This document shows, piece by piece, positions 26,641 through 38,689 of a stretch of 64,000 bases of DNA. Positions within the stretch are counted from its first letter, which is position 1. The number at the start of each line of letters is the position of its first letter. The stretch is taken from assembly GCA_003117195.1 (NCBI GenBank), contig BDSI01000032.1, positions 980,105 through 1,044,104 of the forward strand. The letters are read 5' to 3'. Under the pieces are notes generated by a model. That model was not told the DNA's origin. It saw only the letters and a program-made list of their open reading frames with translations, and made no database searches. Both the position numbers and the translations under genes were made by a program. The DNA comes from Eudorina sp. 2006-703-Eu-15. Taxonomy: Eukaryota > Chlorophyta > Chlorophyceae > Chlamydomonadales > Volvocaceae.

Positions 26641-27638
26641 GCGCTGGAAGCCCATCCCGGAGACCCGGACGAACTACCCCTGGCACCCACCTACCTGGCC
26701 ACCGCCTCTTGCGTGCGCATCTACCGCTAGAAAGCATCGCCACGGAGCCTCACACCCAGGACCACGAAAGGTGGCTAGCGACGGTCAAAACAGGAATAGA
26801 AGAATGGAGTCAAGACCGGTGCGTGGGTACATGAATCGGCCCAGTCGTACCTGTACGACTGTGTTTCAGTACGCAGCAGGGGGCACACCCAACCCAAACC
26901 AACCAGTCAGTCAAATCGGCGCGTCCCCCGCTCCCGGCCGCCGCGCCCCGTCCCTTGCACTCCACATCCTCCGCGTCCTCCCGCCGCCCGCCCGCCCCCG
27001 AAATCCCACCCGCAGCGTCGCTCTGTGACGCAGCTGACGTTCCCTCGCCCTCCTGGCCCCCTCCTCCCCGCGGGCCCTGACCTGCCGCTCCGCGCTCCGC
27101 CCCGTCCCTCAGCGCCATTCGCACCTCCCTGTGGCGCTCGGCGCAGGTGGTGGACGACCACGGTCGTCCCGCGGTGCACTGACCGCGGGGCGAAGAGGAG
27201 GTGGGCCGGCAACAAGCACGTCCGAAGTCCCCCCGGTGCGGTTCGGTGCGGTTCGCGGTTTCCCTTCCCCCGGGTGCGGTTCGCGGTCTGCGTGACGAGG
27301 TACGCTGCTACGAATGAATGGCGCTCGTACGGTTGTGCGCACGTACATCCGCACGCGTGTGTGTGTCTTCCCGACTCGGTGCACATCGGTGGCAGCGACT
27401 GCTCGTTCGTGCACAGCAGCCGCGCCTTGGGCTCCCTCCCCCCCGCGCTCTTCGCACCACTCAGCGCTCCGCATCGCAGCCATCCGCTCCTCCAGCTGTA
27501 CATGCCCCGAACATAACCCTCGCCGCTGAGCCCCCCTCGCCGCTGATCCCCCCTCGCTGCTGAACCTGCCCCTTCCGAGCTGGTCGCCTGCTTGCTGCCC
27601 CAACCTCCCCGTCGGGCCCCCAACGACCGGCTGCACGC

Positions 27639-30600
27639 CTACGCCTCAATCGCCCAGCCCAGATTCGCCACACGCGACCCCGCCTCCCGTCGCGCCCGCA
27701 TCGCCTCCGGCAGCCCCACCCTGGCGCACCCCGCCACCCCCAGCACCTGCAACCCGGGCAGCCCGACCATCACCTGCCGCAGCAGCTGCTCGTCCAGTCC
27801 TGGCTGCCGCCGTACGATCAGCCGCTGCGTCGCCAACCCGCTGGCGGCGGCGCCGCCGCCGCTCCCGCCGCCGCGTCCCGTCGTGCCTCCCGTCGCAGTG
27901 CCAACCCGGGCCAACGACCTCAGCAGCGATAGATGGCCGCCCGCCACCACCAATGTACGACAGCACCCCAGCAGCAGCGCCGCCAGCTGGTCGGAGGCGG
28001 TCCGCCAGGGCCGTGACGTCAGCAGCGACGTCAGCAGCGCGGGCTCGGGGTCATCGCAGCTCAGCGGCTGCGCGTTGTTACCGACACAACGACCGTCGCC
28101 GCCGCCGCCGCCGCCGCCACCAGCAGCCGCGCCCGTGCTGCCATTGGCCCGTGGAGCGCCTGCCGCTGCAGCGGCTGCGGCCGCTGTGCCTGCACCTGCA
28201 CCAACTGCTCCGCCTGCGCCTGGTGCTGCTGCTGCTGCGCCTGCTGCTGCTCCCGGCTGTGCGGGTATGTCCTGCGGGCCCTCGCTGCCGACTCCCTCCC
28301 CCTCCTGGTCCTCGTCGTCTTCCTCCTCGTCGTCCTCGTCCCCCTCCTCCTCCTGTGTGGAGGCGGGCACCGAAACCACACATCACAGTCCACTGATGAT
28401 AACATCCGGCACCTATCCATTCCGATGCGGGCAACACCCCTCTGCGCGGGTCCGTTTCCGGGTCTGGCGCTCCCCCTCGTGTCACGAGTCATGACCCCCA
28501 GTGCTCACCTCGCCGTCCTCCTCCTCGTCGTCGTCGTCGTCCCCGGCCGCCGGTGCAGCTGCAGGTGGCGGCTGGGTGGGCCCGTCCGCCTCGGGGGGGC
28601 CCGTGTCGTACAGCTCCAGGAGCACCAGCGGCAGCTGCGGGCGGGCGGGGGGGGGCCATCGGTCATTGTTTCGCGGTTTCGCTGTCTTTATTGACAATGA
28701 GGGGGGCGTAAAGGTGCGTGCGGATGGCGACGGGGCTGGGGTTTGGGAAGTGGTAGGCCGTTACAAAATGCGGGTGGCACTGGTGGCGGTGGACCACTTA
28801 AGTGGTGCGGCGGTAGAGCGAATCGCCACCAGCGGAGGGTAGGTGGGTCGGGGAACATCCAGTCCTCATCAGGCGGGGTGGCGCGCTGCCCCATCCCGCC
28901 CCATCCCGCCGCGCCCGCGCCCGACCTGCAACCGCTCCGCCATGGGTTGCAGCAGCTGAATCGTGAAGCCCGGGCTGGGACACCGCCACAGCCGCAGCCG
29001 CTGAAGTGTCGGCAGCCCGGCGGCCTGCAGGGCGAGGTCGGCTGCCGCCGCCGCAGCAGCATCGGCCGTCCCCTGCGCCCCTGGCCCCTCCGCCGCCGCC
29101 GCCGCCGCCGCCGCGGCCCCTCCGCCGCCCGCCAAGTGCGCCGCCAGGCGGTCCAGCGCCAGCGGCGCGCCCCCCGCGGGGGCAAACGCCGCCGCCGCGG
29201 ACGGCGGCGGCCGCTTGCCGTACATGAGGCACAGCTCCCGCAGGTTCACCGGCGGCGGCTGGGAAGGCGCCGGAGGCGACCTACCACTGCCGCCTGCCGC
29301 TGCCATCGAGTTGGCGCTTGCCGTACCAGGTGCGCCAGCTGGCGCCGCCCACACGTCGGGTGGCGGCGGCGGCGCCGCCGCCGCCGCCGCTGCCCCGGCC
29401 GCCGCCAGCTGGCCCAGCTGGTGTTGGATCAGCTCCTGCAGAAGCCCTTGCGGCTGCGGGTGCTGCGGGTGCTGCTGGGGCTGCGGTTGCGGGGGCGGCC
29501 GCGGGGGCGGCGGCAGTGGCAGCAGCTGCACGGGCCCCGCCAACGCGTCCACGCAGACTCCGAGGGCCGCCAGCGCGGGCAGTGCGGGCAGCAGCCCCAG
29601 CTGGGGGGACACCTCCAGGCGGCTGCTGACCACAAGCCGCTCCAGGCCAGGGAGGCGGGCGGAGGCTGAGGCAGCTGCGGAGGCGGCGGAGGCGGAGGCG
29701 GGGGAGGAGGAAGCGGCGGCGCTGCCGGGGGCGGGTCCGAGGCCTCCCAGCAGGCCCCCGGGGTCGCCTCGCAGCACCAGACCGCCGACCTGCCGCCGGA
29801 CAGAAGCCCCCGGGGTGGGGTGGGGGGTATAGCCAGGAGGGGTACGGCGTGTAGGAGGTTGGGAGGCCAGTCCAAACTGCGCTGCCCGGAGGCGTGGAGA
29901 CAGAGCCAACCAGCCCAACGGAAGAGACATGAACCAAGCCAGTCACTCAGTCAGTCCGCCAGTCCGCCAGTCCGCCAGTCAGTCAGTCAGTCAGTCAGTC
30001 AGTCAGTCAGTCAGTCAGTCAGTCAGTCAGTCAGTCAGTCAGTCAGTCAGTCAGTCAGTCAGTCAGTCAGTCAGTCAGTCAGTCAGTCAGTCAGTCAGTC
30101 AGTCCAGTCAGTCAGTCAGTCAGTCAGTCAGTCAGTCAGTCAGTCAGTCAGTCAGTCAGTCAGTCAGTCAGTCAGTCAGTCAGTCCGCCAGTCAGTCAGT
30201 CAGTCAGTCAGTCAGTCAGTCAGTCCGCCAGTCAGTCAGTCAGTCAGTCAGTCAGTCAGTCAGTCAGTCAGTCAGTCCGCCAGTCAGTCAGTCAGTCAGT
30301 CAGTCAGTCAGTCAGTCCGCAGTCAGTCAGTCAGTCAGTCAGTCAGTCAGTCCGCCAGTCAGTCAGTCAGTCAGTCAGTCAGTCAGTCAGTCAGTCCGCC
30401 AGTCAGTCAGTCAGTCAGTCAGTCAGTCAGTCAGTCAGTCAGTCAGTCAGTCAGTCAGTCAGTCAGTCAGTCAGTCAGTCAGTCAGTCAGTCAGTCAGTC
30501 AGTCAGTCACGTCAGTCAGTCCAGTCAGTCAGTCAGTCAGTCAGTCAGTCAGTCAGTCAGTCCCGTCAGTCCGCCCGTCACCTCCGCCGCCCCCCCCCCC

Positions 30601-30876
30601 CCCCCCCCCCCGTCAGTCAGTCAGTCAGTCAGTCAGTCGCAGTCAGTCAGTCAGTCAGTCAGTCAGTCAGTCAGTCAGTCAGTCAGTCAGTCAGTCAGTC
30701 AGTCAGTCCGCCAGTCAGTCAGTCAGTCAGTCAGTCAGTCAGTCAGTCCGCCAGTCAGTCAGTCAGTCAGTCAGTCAGTCACGTCCAGTCCGCCCAGTCA
30801 GTCAGTCAGTCAGTCAGTCCAGTCAGTCAGTCCCCCAGTCAGTCAGTCAGTCAGTCAGTCAGTCAGTCCCCCAGTC

Positions 30877-30908
<32 letters not shown>

Positions 30909-33900
30909 GTCAGTCAGCCTCCCCAGTCAGTCAGTCCAGTCAGTCAGTCAGTCCCCCCCAGTCAGTCAGTCCGCCAGTCAGTCAGTCAGTCAGTCAGTCA
31001 GTCAGTCAGTCAGTCAGTCGGTCTACTGGGTGGGGCGGGGATAGGAAGCCGGTGAGCGCGGCCCGCCAGCTTGCGACCGAGTGCCATGATCGGAGGGTGG
31101 GGGTAGGGGTGGGACGAGCGAACTGAAGGACGAACCCCGTCGTCCTGCCGTACAGACAGCGCAAGTCGTCATCCAGGGCCTGTGTTTCGTGTCAAGCCCC
31201 CCACCCCTCCTCCCCGTCCTGCAACCCACCCCGGCGCAATCACCGCAACCCAGATCCCTACCACACCCTGTACGGCCCCCACCCCATCCCATTCCATCCC
31301 ATCCCATCCCATCCCATCCCAGCAGCAGTTCGAGGGCAGCCACCAGGTCATGTATGTGTGTGCAATGGTTGTTGCCGATAACACCCCGGGGGCCCCCCTC
31401 CCCCCCACACGAACTCTTGTTCTGCCTGCCTAATCAACACACGCGCCCGGAGTCCCCGCCGGGCCCCGCACCTCCAACCCCCCGGACCTCCCATCCCCCC
31501 GGCACCCCGGCCCAGCCCAACCCAACCCACCCACGCACCAGAAGCGTCCGCAGCGCCCTCAGCTGCGCCAGGGGCTGTGGCGGGTGGCAGGGCGCAGGTG
31601 GCAGGGCGCAGGTGGCAGGGCGCAGGTGGCAGGGCGCAGGTGGCAGGGCGCAGGTGGCAGGGCGCAGGTGGCAGGGCGCAGGTGGCAGGGCGCAGGTGGC
31701 AGGGCGCAGGTGGCAGGGCGCAGGTGGCAGGGCGCAGGTGGCAGGGCGCAGGTGGCAGGGCGCAGGTGGCAGGGCCGTCAGGTCTGGTCTCGAGGGCTTT
31801 AGGTCAGAGCCGGGGGCGCACCGCGTCCCCACAGAGGGCTGCTCCGGGTACAGCCTCTCAGTGGTCAGCCTTACAGTGAGTGCACCAGCCCCAGCACTGC
31901 TGCCGGGAGCCTCGGTCGTTGCGTCATGGTCCCGTCGTTTGCACAGGGCTGCGCGGAGGGCTGCGCGGAGGGCTGCGCGGAGGGCTGCGCGGAGGCGCAG
32001 AAACGCAAAACATGAACGACATCCCCCCCAAAAAACCGTCGTGTACGACATGCCCCACTCTCGCTGCACACGCACCGGCACGCCTGGAGCTAAGAACTCG
32101 GGCCTCAGATCTCCCTTCTTACCCACCCACCTCCCACCCCCACCCACCTCCCACCCTTCCCACCTCCCACCCCCCCACCTCCCACCCCGCCCCACCTCCC
32201 ACCCCACCCCACCTCCCACCCCACCTGCCACCCCGCCCCACCCCCACCCACCCTCAACCCACCGGCATATCCGCATCGGTCAGCGTGGTGCCGGGGAGCG
32301 CCAGCTGCTCCAGCGCCCACACCTCCTGCAGACACAGACGCATTCGGGTTCCGGTGGCATCTGCATCGAGACTGTCGCGCTAGACTCGTCCTTTCGTGCG
32401 CCCTCAGGTCACCTTCACACGCATATCTGTCTTGGTGTTTTTGCCCTTTAACACGTCTGGTAGGCAAATCACAAGTCACACGGTACGTACCACGGCATCG
32501 GGCGGTTCGGGAGGGTTCCCCACTACGAAACACAAACGGCAACATCCCGCCCCCGCGTGGGAGGTGCTCAGAGTTCACCCAGTCCCGCCCCGCCCATGGG
32601 TCTGTGAGGTTACGAGAGGTGGCCCACGGGTCAGCATCAGTGCGCCCTTTCCGAATAACACAGCTCAGTGGCCCACATACGGTACCCGCCTCGGTCACCG
32701 GCTGGCACATGAGCGGTATGTGCCACAGTCTAAACAGCGGCTCCCAACACCGTTCTGTCACAGCTGCCACAGCTGCCACAGGGATCCGGAGCAGCTGGCC
32801 CAGCCAGAGGAAGGAGAACTAGCTCGTGGGCCTCCCACCACTGCCTCCCGGGAGGAATCATACTGGGTTCACATATATACCATATACCCTAGATATACGC
32901 ACATGCACATGTACACTGTGTAGGGTCGACGGGGTCCAGAGCCCGCCTCCACCGCCCCGCCGAGTCCTCCCGGGCCCGGGTGCGGCCCCCACTCCCACTC
33001 CCGCCCCCACTCCCACTTCCGCCCCCACGTACCCGCAGCGCCGCCAGCGCCGCCCCCGGCACCAGGTCGTCCGGCAGCCGCAGGGTGAGCTGCCGCAGCC
33101 CCTGGAGCGAAGAGAGCGTGTCGAACCTGAGGGCGGGCGGGAGGGCACCCCAGGGAGGGCACCAGGGAGGGCACCCCAGGGAGGGCACCAGGGAGGGCAC
33201 CCCAGGGAGGGCACCAGGGAGGGCACCCCAGGGAGGGCACCAGGGAGGGCACCAGGGAGGGCACCCCAGGGAGGGCACCAGGGAGGGCACCAGGGAGGGC
33301 ACCCCAGGGAGGGCACCAGGGAGGGCACCCCAGGGAGGGCACCAGGGAGGGCACCAGGGAGGGCACCCCAGGGAGGGCACCAGGGAGGGCACCCCAGGGA
33401 GGGCACCAGGGAGGGCACCAGGGAGGGCACCAGGCAAGTGAGCCCGTGGGCAGGCGGGCAAATGATGGGCAGGGGTGCGGGGAGGACAGGGAGGACTCGC
33501 GCGTGAGGCGAACAGGAGCTGGGCTTGGCGGCGGGATGAGACTGGCACGATCGTCTGGTCCTTACCCGTTGTGTGTGTGTGTGGGGGGGGGGTGAGTGTG
33601 TGTTTGTGGGTCCATCTTGGCCTGTCGGGTACTGCTGGAACAACTTGCGACTTGACTTTTCTTTCAACTCAGCCGGCCCGCCTCACCCCACCCCAAGTGC
33701 TGCTCTGGCAGCAGCAGCGCAGCTTCAACATGTCCCCCAACGTCCGGTGCCTCCACTCCACCCCACCCCACTTGCGTCAACCAAGACAACGCAACCGCGA
33801 CAAAGCACCGACTGGGTAGCGGTTGTCCATCCCACCCCACCCCAACCCCACCTGCGCACCGCCCAAGCGGGCACCGCCAGGATGTGCACCGGCAGCCGCC

Positions 33901-34143
33901 GCACCACACCGACACCCGCCCCCGCCCCCGCGAAGGCCTGAACCGTGGCGGGGCTGGGCAGCGGCATCGGCGGCCCCTCCAGCTCCAGCCGCACTCCCGG
34001 CGCCCTCCTCGCCATCCACCGCACCGCCCAGGCGGCCTCCTGCCAGCTGGGCAGCTGGTCGGGAGGGGGCCACACGCTGGCGAGCGGCAGCACCCGCCAG
34101 TCCAACCGGAGGGTCAGGGGACCGCCGCCCGGGAGGCGGCGCG

Positions 34144-34174
<31 letters not shown>

Positions 34175-35789
34175 AGCGGCGGCGGCAGTACCCCGGTGCG
34201 ACGCAGCGGTGGAAGCCGCCGTGGGGTTGCGGCTTTTGTTGCCACCACTACCGCCGCCGCCGTCTCCGCGGCTCTGCAGCGCCGCCGCCAGGGCCTGCCA
34301 GTCTCGGCGCGTGAAGCAGCAAGACGGTCGGCGCCACCTGAGGTGGAGCGGAGGAGGGGCGGCGCGTTGGGATTGGGATTGGGGTGTGAGGTTCACCCGC
34401 CGCTCGCCTGGAGTGGGTTTGGCCTTCGGCGTAGCCGGCGGCGTGACGGTTGCGGCGGTGCCCGGACAGCAGGGCCTAAGGCAGCGAGCAAGGTTGGCAA
34501 GGTGCTTCCCAAGTCACCCGCACCCGTACGACGGCACGATCCAAGGATCCACTCCCACCGGCTGAGATCCAGAAGCTCCAGGGACGGCAGTCCCGCCAGC
34601 GCGCCCGAATCCAGCAGCGCCAACAGCTGCGCCGGGCCCGCAGCGCCTCCCCCTCCACCCCCTCCGCCTCCTCCGCCCGGCCCCGCTCCGAAACCGCCTG
34701 CCCTGGACGGGCCACAGCCCCCCGCCGCCGGCCCCGCCGCCGCTCCGGAACCCGCGAGCCGCAGCTCCCGCAGCTGCGGGAACAGGACGTGCAGCGGCGC
34801 GACCGCGAAGCGGCGGAGGCCGCGGCCGTCCAGCATCAGACGCGTGGTCGTGCCGTCCACGCACAGCCGGGTGCGGCGGCAGGTGGCCCGCAGGGCTTTG
34901 CGGCTGACGGCGTCCAGCCGGCCGAGCACGTTGACCGTGACGGCGGGGGGCAGCGCCCCGAAGAGCCACTCGCGCTCCAGGGTCAGAGGGGCGAGGTGGC
35001 CCGCCAGCCGGCGGCGCAGCGCCTGGCGGCGGCGGGAGCTGCGGGGGATCCACCAGGCAGGGACCAGGAATCAGGATTCGGGGATTGGGGATTGGGAGGG
35101 TACCGACGGGATGAGTGGGGATGCGTTATGGGAGAGCGAGGCGGGGAGGAGGACCGGCAGTTTGGTGCGGCCGTGCGGCCGTTATGGACAGTCGCAGGTT
35201 GCGGGTGCGGAAGTAGCTTTGGATGCTGGGTTTGGCAAACCGGAGCGCTTGGCAAAGACGGGAAGGGGGGCCGGATGGGGGCGGCAGGCGCATGCGTGAT
35301 GCATTGATGCATGCGTGGACCCCACGACTGGTTCTATCCGCGCACGCAACGAGAGACGCAGCCTGTCGGGTGGAACTCGGTCATGGCGGTTGCTTCTTAG
35401 GATGGGGGTGTGAGAACTGAGATGTGGTGCAAGGTTGGGAGCTTGGTATACCTTCGCGTGGGCCGTACGACTCACCGGGCGCCGAAAATCGCGTCCACCA
35501 GAGCCTGGAGCGGGCCTGGGAGGATGATCGACGAGGTGTCCTTTGAAAGGATGTTGGCTGCCATCACCCATGCGCCGATGGTTGCGGGCAAAGCCGCCAG
35601 CATGACCTGTGCCATCCTTCGGCGAACGCCACCGGGGTGTCCACGACGCTGCGCTGAGTCTCTGTTAGATCCTTGCAAATGTGATAGAAGGTCTTTCGCC
35701 CTGTCCAGAAGCTCCTCGCAAAAACTATGGATCCGCGCTTGCGCTTCCTCCCACTCTGGCACTCTATCTGGCCAAGCTAAACCATCCAT
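27639..35789 (-). CDS. F-box-like leucine-rich protein
   Basis: Nine exons join in phase to 1058 residues: 35789-35476, 35038-34559, 34337-33852, 33126-33033, 32325-32263, 31574-31539, 29789-28926, 28634-28509, 28352-27639. Exon 1 contains a hydrophobic stretch (MAQVMLAALPATIGAWVMAA). Exon 2 has an F-box-like segment, ALPPAVTVNVLGRLDAVSRK followed by ALRATCRRTRLCVD. Leucine-rich segments follow: PQLRELRLAG, LPSLELLDLSR, LQGLRQLTLRLPDDL, WALEQLALPGTTLTDADMP, LAQLRALRTLL, LPGLERLVVSS, LPTLQRLRLWRC, LPGLQVLGVAGC. An acidic linker (exons 8-9) and poly-Ala/Gly stretches separate them; the protein ends NLGWAIEA. F-box proteins select substrates for SCF ubiquitin ligases; that role is inferred from a divergent box. 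A further short exon near 31330 (DLVAALELLLG) is possible. Confidence 0.75.
29849..29890 (+). repeat. Intron module A, degenerate copy
   Basis: GTGTAGGAGGTTGGGAGG, then CAAACTGCGCTGCCCGG, in the intron after (minus strand) the exon at 31539-31574 and next to the CAGT array. Confidence 0.6.
29940..31022. repeat. Giant (CAGT)n array
   Basis: About 1.08 kb of CAGT units with CCGC interruptions and two poly-C runs (30592-30611 and 30880-30908), inside the intron between the exons at 31539 and 29789 of the F-box-like gene. The long Ser/Gln/Val frames on the plus strand are translations of the repeat. Confidence 0.98.
31583..31774. repeat. 14-bp minisatellite, about 14 copies
   Basis: The unit GGTGGCAGGGCGCA is repeated almost without change and abuts the acceptor of the short exon 31574-31539 on the minus strand. 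Confidence 0.96.
31946..31995. repeat. 12-bp tandem repeat, four copies
   Basis: The unit GGGCTGCGCGGA in the intron between the exons at 32263 and 31574. Confidence 0.95.
33141..33433. repeat. Alternating 14/12-bp minisatellite
   Basis: Units GGGAGGGCACCCCA and GGGAGGGCACCA alternate for about 290 bp, directly upstream (minus strand) of the acceptor at 33126. Both strands stay open through it, but it is intronic. Confidence 0.96.
33698..33730 (-). repeat. Intron module A, partial copy
   Basis: The plus strand reads TGCTCTGGCAGCAGCAGCGC, the reverse complement of the 3' half of the module, in the F-box-like gene intron 33851-33127. Confidence 0.6.
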
Positions 35790-36808
35790 GCGTCCCAAGA
35801 CATGCTAAGTGCACATAATCGAGGGTGAATCGACGAATAAATGAAGTGAATTGGGCGATTGCTTTACAATTAAGAATCTGAATAAAGTCGTCTGCTGCCA
35901 ACAGCATGTCGCGCCGTGTTTCAGTGACGCACTTTAATTAAGCACAATTGGGTCAGTTGTAATTCAACTGAGCTCTCGTCGGGGCCAACGCCAAAGCTCT
36001 TCCTAAGTCACACTTTTCAGCGCAGCCACAACCGTAAAACCGTCAACAGTTACGTTGCCGCACGCCAGGCACTTGGGCTCACGGGCCGATGGACTGACGG
36101 ACTGCAGCCATGCACAGGCATACGGAATGGTGTGCACGAACGTCTGAGGGATTCCCACACTCCAGACTGAATTAAACGAGCTAGCACTCCTGCCATGTAC
36201 TGCCATCTAAATCCCGGTGTGCTCCATGGGTCAAGCCACGTCGGGGCTCCATCGCCACCCCAGACAGACACCCGGTCCTCCAGCCGGTCCTCCAGGGTCC
36301 TCCACGACGTAGCTGGCGTGTCAGTTGCCGCAGTGGCGGACGCAATGGTGCAACCGGCTCTCACACCTGGTATCCCGTAACTTCACAAACACACTAAAAT
36401 GTCGATTGAAACGTTGTTTTCCGGAACCGCCTCATCCCGTCCTCCTGTATCAAAGGACAGCGAAACCCACCAGCCGGGCTCACGTCAGCCGGTCAAGACT
36501 GCACACAGACGCGCCATAAAGGCTCACGACGCATGCGACGACGACATATGGCGACATGGGTCACGTCTCCCCACAGGGCCACGTCCCCCCCCTAATGGCT
36601 CACGTCTCCCCGAACGGGTCACGTTCCCCCTCATCCGCATGCACCCCGGATGAGGCAAAACGATAGAAGCACCGTCGGACTGGCGCCGGGCCCGCACGCT
36701 CCTCACCTGCCCTCATATCAGCAAGGCTCCCCCCTCCCAGCAAGACCCCCTCTCATTCATTCCGAAAAATGCGCTCCGGGTCTTCTCCGGTGTGGCTCCA
36801 CTTGTGGC
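35790..36808. other. Intergenic stretch, AT-richer near the F-box-like gene start
   Basis: Contains the presumed promoter of the F-box-like gene (35790-36000 is visibly AT-richer) and the 3' region of the small gene ending at 36809. No supported coding exon; the short open frames show no recognisable protein. Confidence 0.5.
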
Positions 36809-38146
36809 CTACTTGTTCTCCTCGAGCCACTTTGCGATCGCCTCCTGCGACTCGGTGCTCAGACCCCGGGCGCGAGCCAGCTTGGCGTTGGAGGCCTCGA
36901 ACTCAAAATACTCCTGGGGCCGGGGCAGGCGGGCGGGCAGGCGGGCGAGCAAGTAAGCAGGCAGGTAGGTAAGCAGGCAGGCAGGTAGGTAAGCAGGCAG
37001 GCAGGTAAGCAGGCAGGCAGGCGGGCAGACACGGCCGAGAAGCGGATGCCAACTGGGGGCTTCAGATATGCGGGCTCATCAGCCAGCTGCGTCGAGGCCT
37101 GGTTCCCGAAGGATCTGACGCCGCAGAGCTGTAGGGACCACGCACCCGCACCCGCACCCGCACCCACACCCGCACCCGCACCCGCACCCGCACCCGCACC
37201 CGCACCCGCACCCGCACCCGCATCCGCACCCGCACCCGCACCCGCACCCGCATCCGCACCCGCACCCGCACCCGCACCCGCACCCGCACCCGCACCCGCA
37301 CCCGCACCCGCACCTTGAAGTTCCGGCGGTAGTAGTCCTGCAGCCGCTCGCGCTTGTACTTCTCCCGGTTCTCCTCCGTGCGCTTCAGCAGCTCTACGGG
37401 GAGGCGGCGCCGGGGGCAGGAACAGCCATGGCGGGTGACGTCGCGAGGGGACACCGAGCGCGCCCAGTCCGGCCTTTGGAGGGACGTTTGGCCGTGTACC
37501 GGTGTAGCGGATCGCAGCGCCGTCTCGTGCTCCCGGAGGGGCCCAAGCCACAAGCCACTGCCTGCCGTGCAGGCCTCACCTTGCACATACGGCGATGTCG
37601 AGTCGTCCACCTCCTTGTTGGGCAGCTCCAGGCGGGCCAGGCAGGGGCCCCCGGTGGCCTGACGGGGAGGTGCGGGGAGAGGCCGCACGTTGCCAGCTCA
37701 GGGGTGGGGAGGCCGACGGACACCGCAATGCGCGACGAGCGGGTGGGTGGGTGGGGGGTGCGTGTGCAGGCGCAGCCGAGCAGCCAGGGGCATCGCTGCG
37801 CACTCTGTCCCTCATAGGTGTCGGTGGGATGGGCGACGCATCTTGCAACCGGGAGCGTCTCCCATGGGAACCGTTCCGTTCAGCATGTGTGGGCGTTTGG
37901 CATGTATCTTAACGGCCGGATGCCATAGTTCGCCGGAATACCAAGGTTGGATCCTGGGGGTGGAGTGATTCGATTCCCTGGGGAATGCCTTCGCACCAGC
38001 ATAGCGGCAGTGGAGGCCACCACGAGTGCGAGCAGCGAGGGCGACGGGGCTGCCAGCTGCTGCGTCACCGTCTGGGTTCGCGTCGCCATCGGGTCGACTG
38101 ATTGCGACCGCGGCGCCACTGCTGATGCCCTGCACTCATTGCCCAT
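36809..38146 (-). CDS. Small conserved-looking protein, possibly plastid-targeted, function unknown
   Basis: Four in-phase exons: 38146-37997, 37658-37580, 37393-37314, 36913-36809. From the Met at 38146 the protein has 137 residues; from the Met at 38089 it has 118. The N-terminus is Arg/Ser/Ala-rich, then hydrophobic (SLLALVVASTAAML), like a transit peptide with a second signal or one membrane anchor. The rest is highly charged and helical: LARLELPNKEVDDSTSPYV, LLKRTEENREKYKRERLQDY, then YFEFEASNAKLARARGLSTE and AIAKWLEENK at the stop. Exon phase and sequence quality make it a convincing gene. I do not recognise the family. It is divergent from the SET gene, with about 540 bp between starts. 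Confidence 0.75.
36937..37026. repeat. GGCAGGTAAGCA-type tandem repeat
   Basis: Imperfect units of GCAGGCAGGTAAG in the last intron of the small gene. Confidence 0.9.
37141..37313 (-). repeat. (GTGCGG)n repeat beginning at a splice donor
   Basis: The exon ending NFK is followed directly by GTGCGG, and this hexamer then repeats for about 170 bp on the minus strand. Confidence 0.95.
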
Positions 38147-38689
38147 CGGCCGCGCAGAGGCGCGCACGGGAGGGAGCGCAGGATGACCGACCACGCAACG
38201 ACAGTTGCGGAACACCACACGCGTACAACTTGAAAGAACTGCGCCCAGTGTCTAGTAAGTCGCACCTGGGCGTGAAAGAGAAAGTCCGGACCCGCGCCCG
38301 GCGACCGTTTCGCACTGATGGGTGGGTGTGGACCCCAGTCTCGACAGACGACAGGTGCATCGCGGGCATTTCTCGTGGCAAGAGGATATATGTGCCAGAA
38401 ATGTTTACTATGCAGATGCCTAAAATGATTGATGCGTGTAAACTTTGTGAATTTGTAAGCTGCATGCTCGTCCCAACCAGATCGAGATGTCGCGCGAAAG
38501 CCTTCAAGTCCATGCCCTGCACCCATTGTCCAATTGTTTTGAGAATCATAAGATGTGTAGTATGCACACCTTCCCGAGGGTTTGTCCTCGGTGTCGACAC
38601 CACCAGGCGCACAAGCTCTTCACCTCGCGCAGTTTTCAAGGGGTAATGGAACTAAATTAGAAACCATTTGCTCACTAAAAATAGACAAT
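38147..38689. other. Divergent promoter region, AT-richer
   Basis: Lies between the start of the small minus-strand gene and the plus-strand SET gene. Composition drops from very GC-rich to mixed from about 38.38 to 38.69 kb. Open frames on both strands here show no convincing protein. Confidence 0.5.

Noticed and set aside
29820..31055. Plus-strand open frames of about 400 codons rich in Ser, Gln and Val
   Set aside because: They are the translation of the CAGT tetranucleotide repeat and cover an intron of the minus-strand F-box-like gene.
33141..33433. Regular repeat that might suggest a CRISPR array
   Set aside because: Units are contiguous, without unique spacers, in an intron of a eukaryotic gene. 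The same applies to 31583-31774 and 52010-52195.
37062..37688. Frames with long Arg-Val or Ala-Gly runs
   Set aside because: They read through the GTGCGG repeat in an intron of the small minus-strand gene; the true exons are short and spliced around it.
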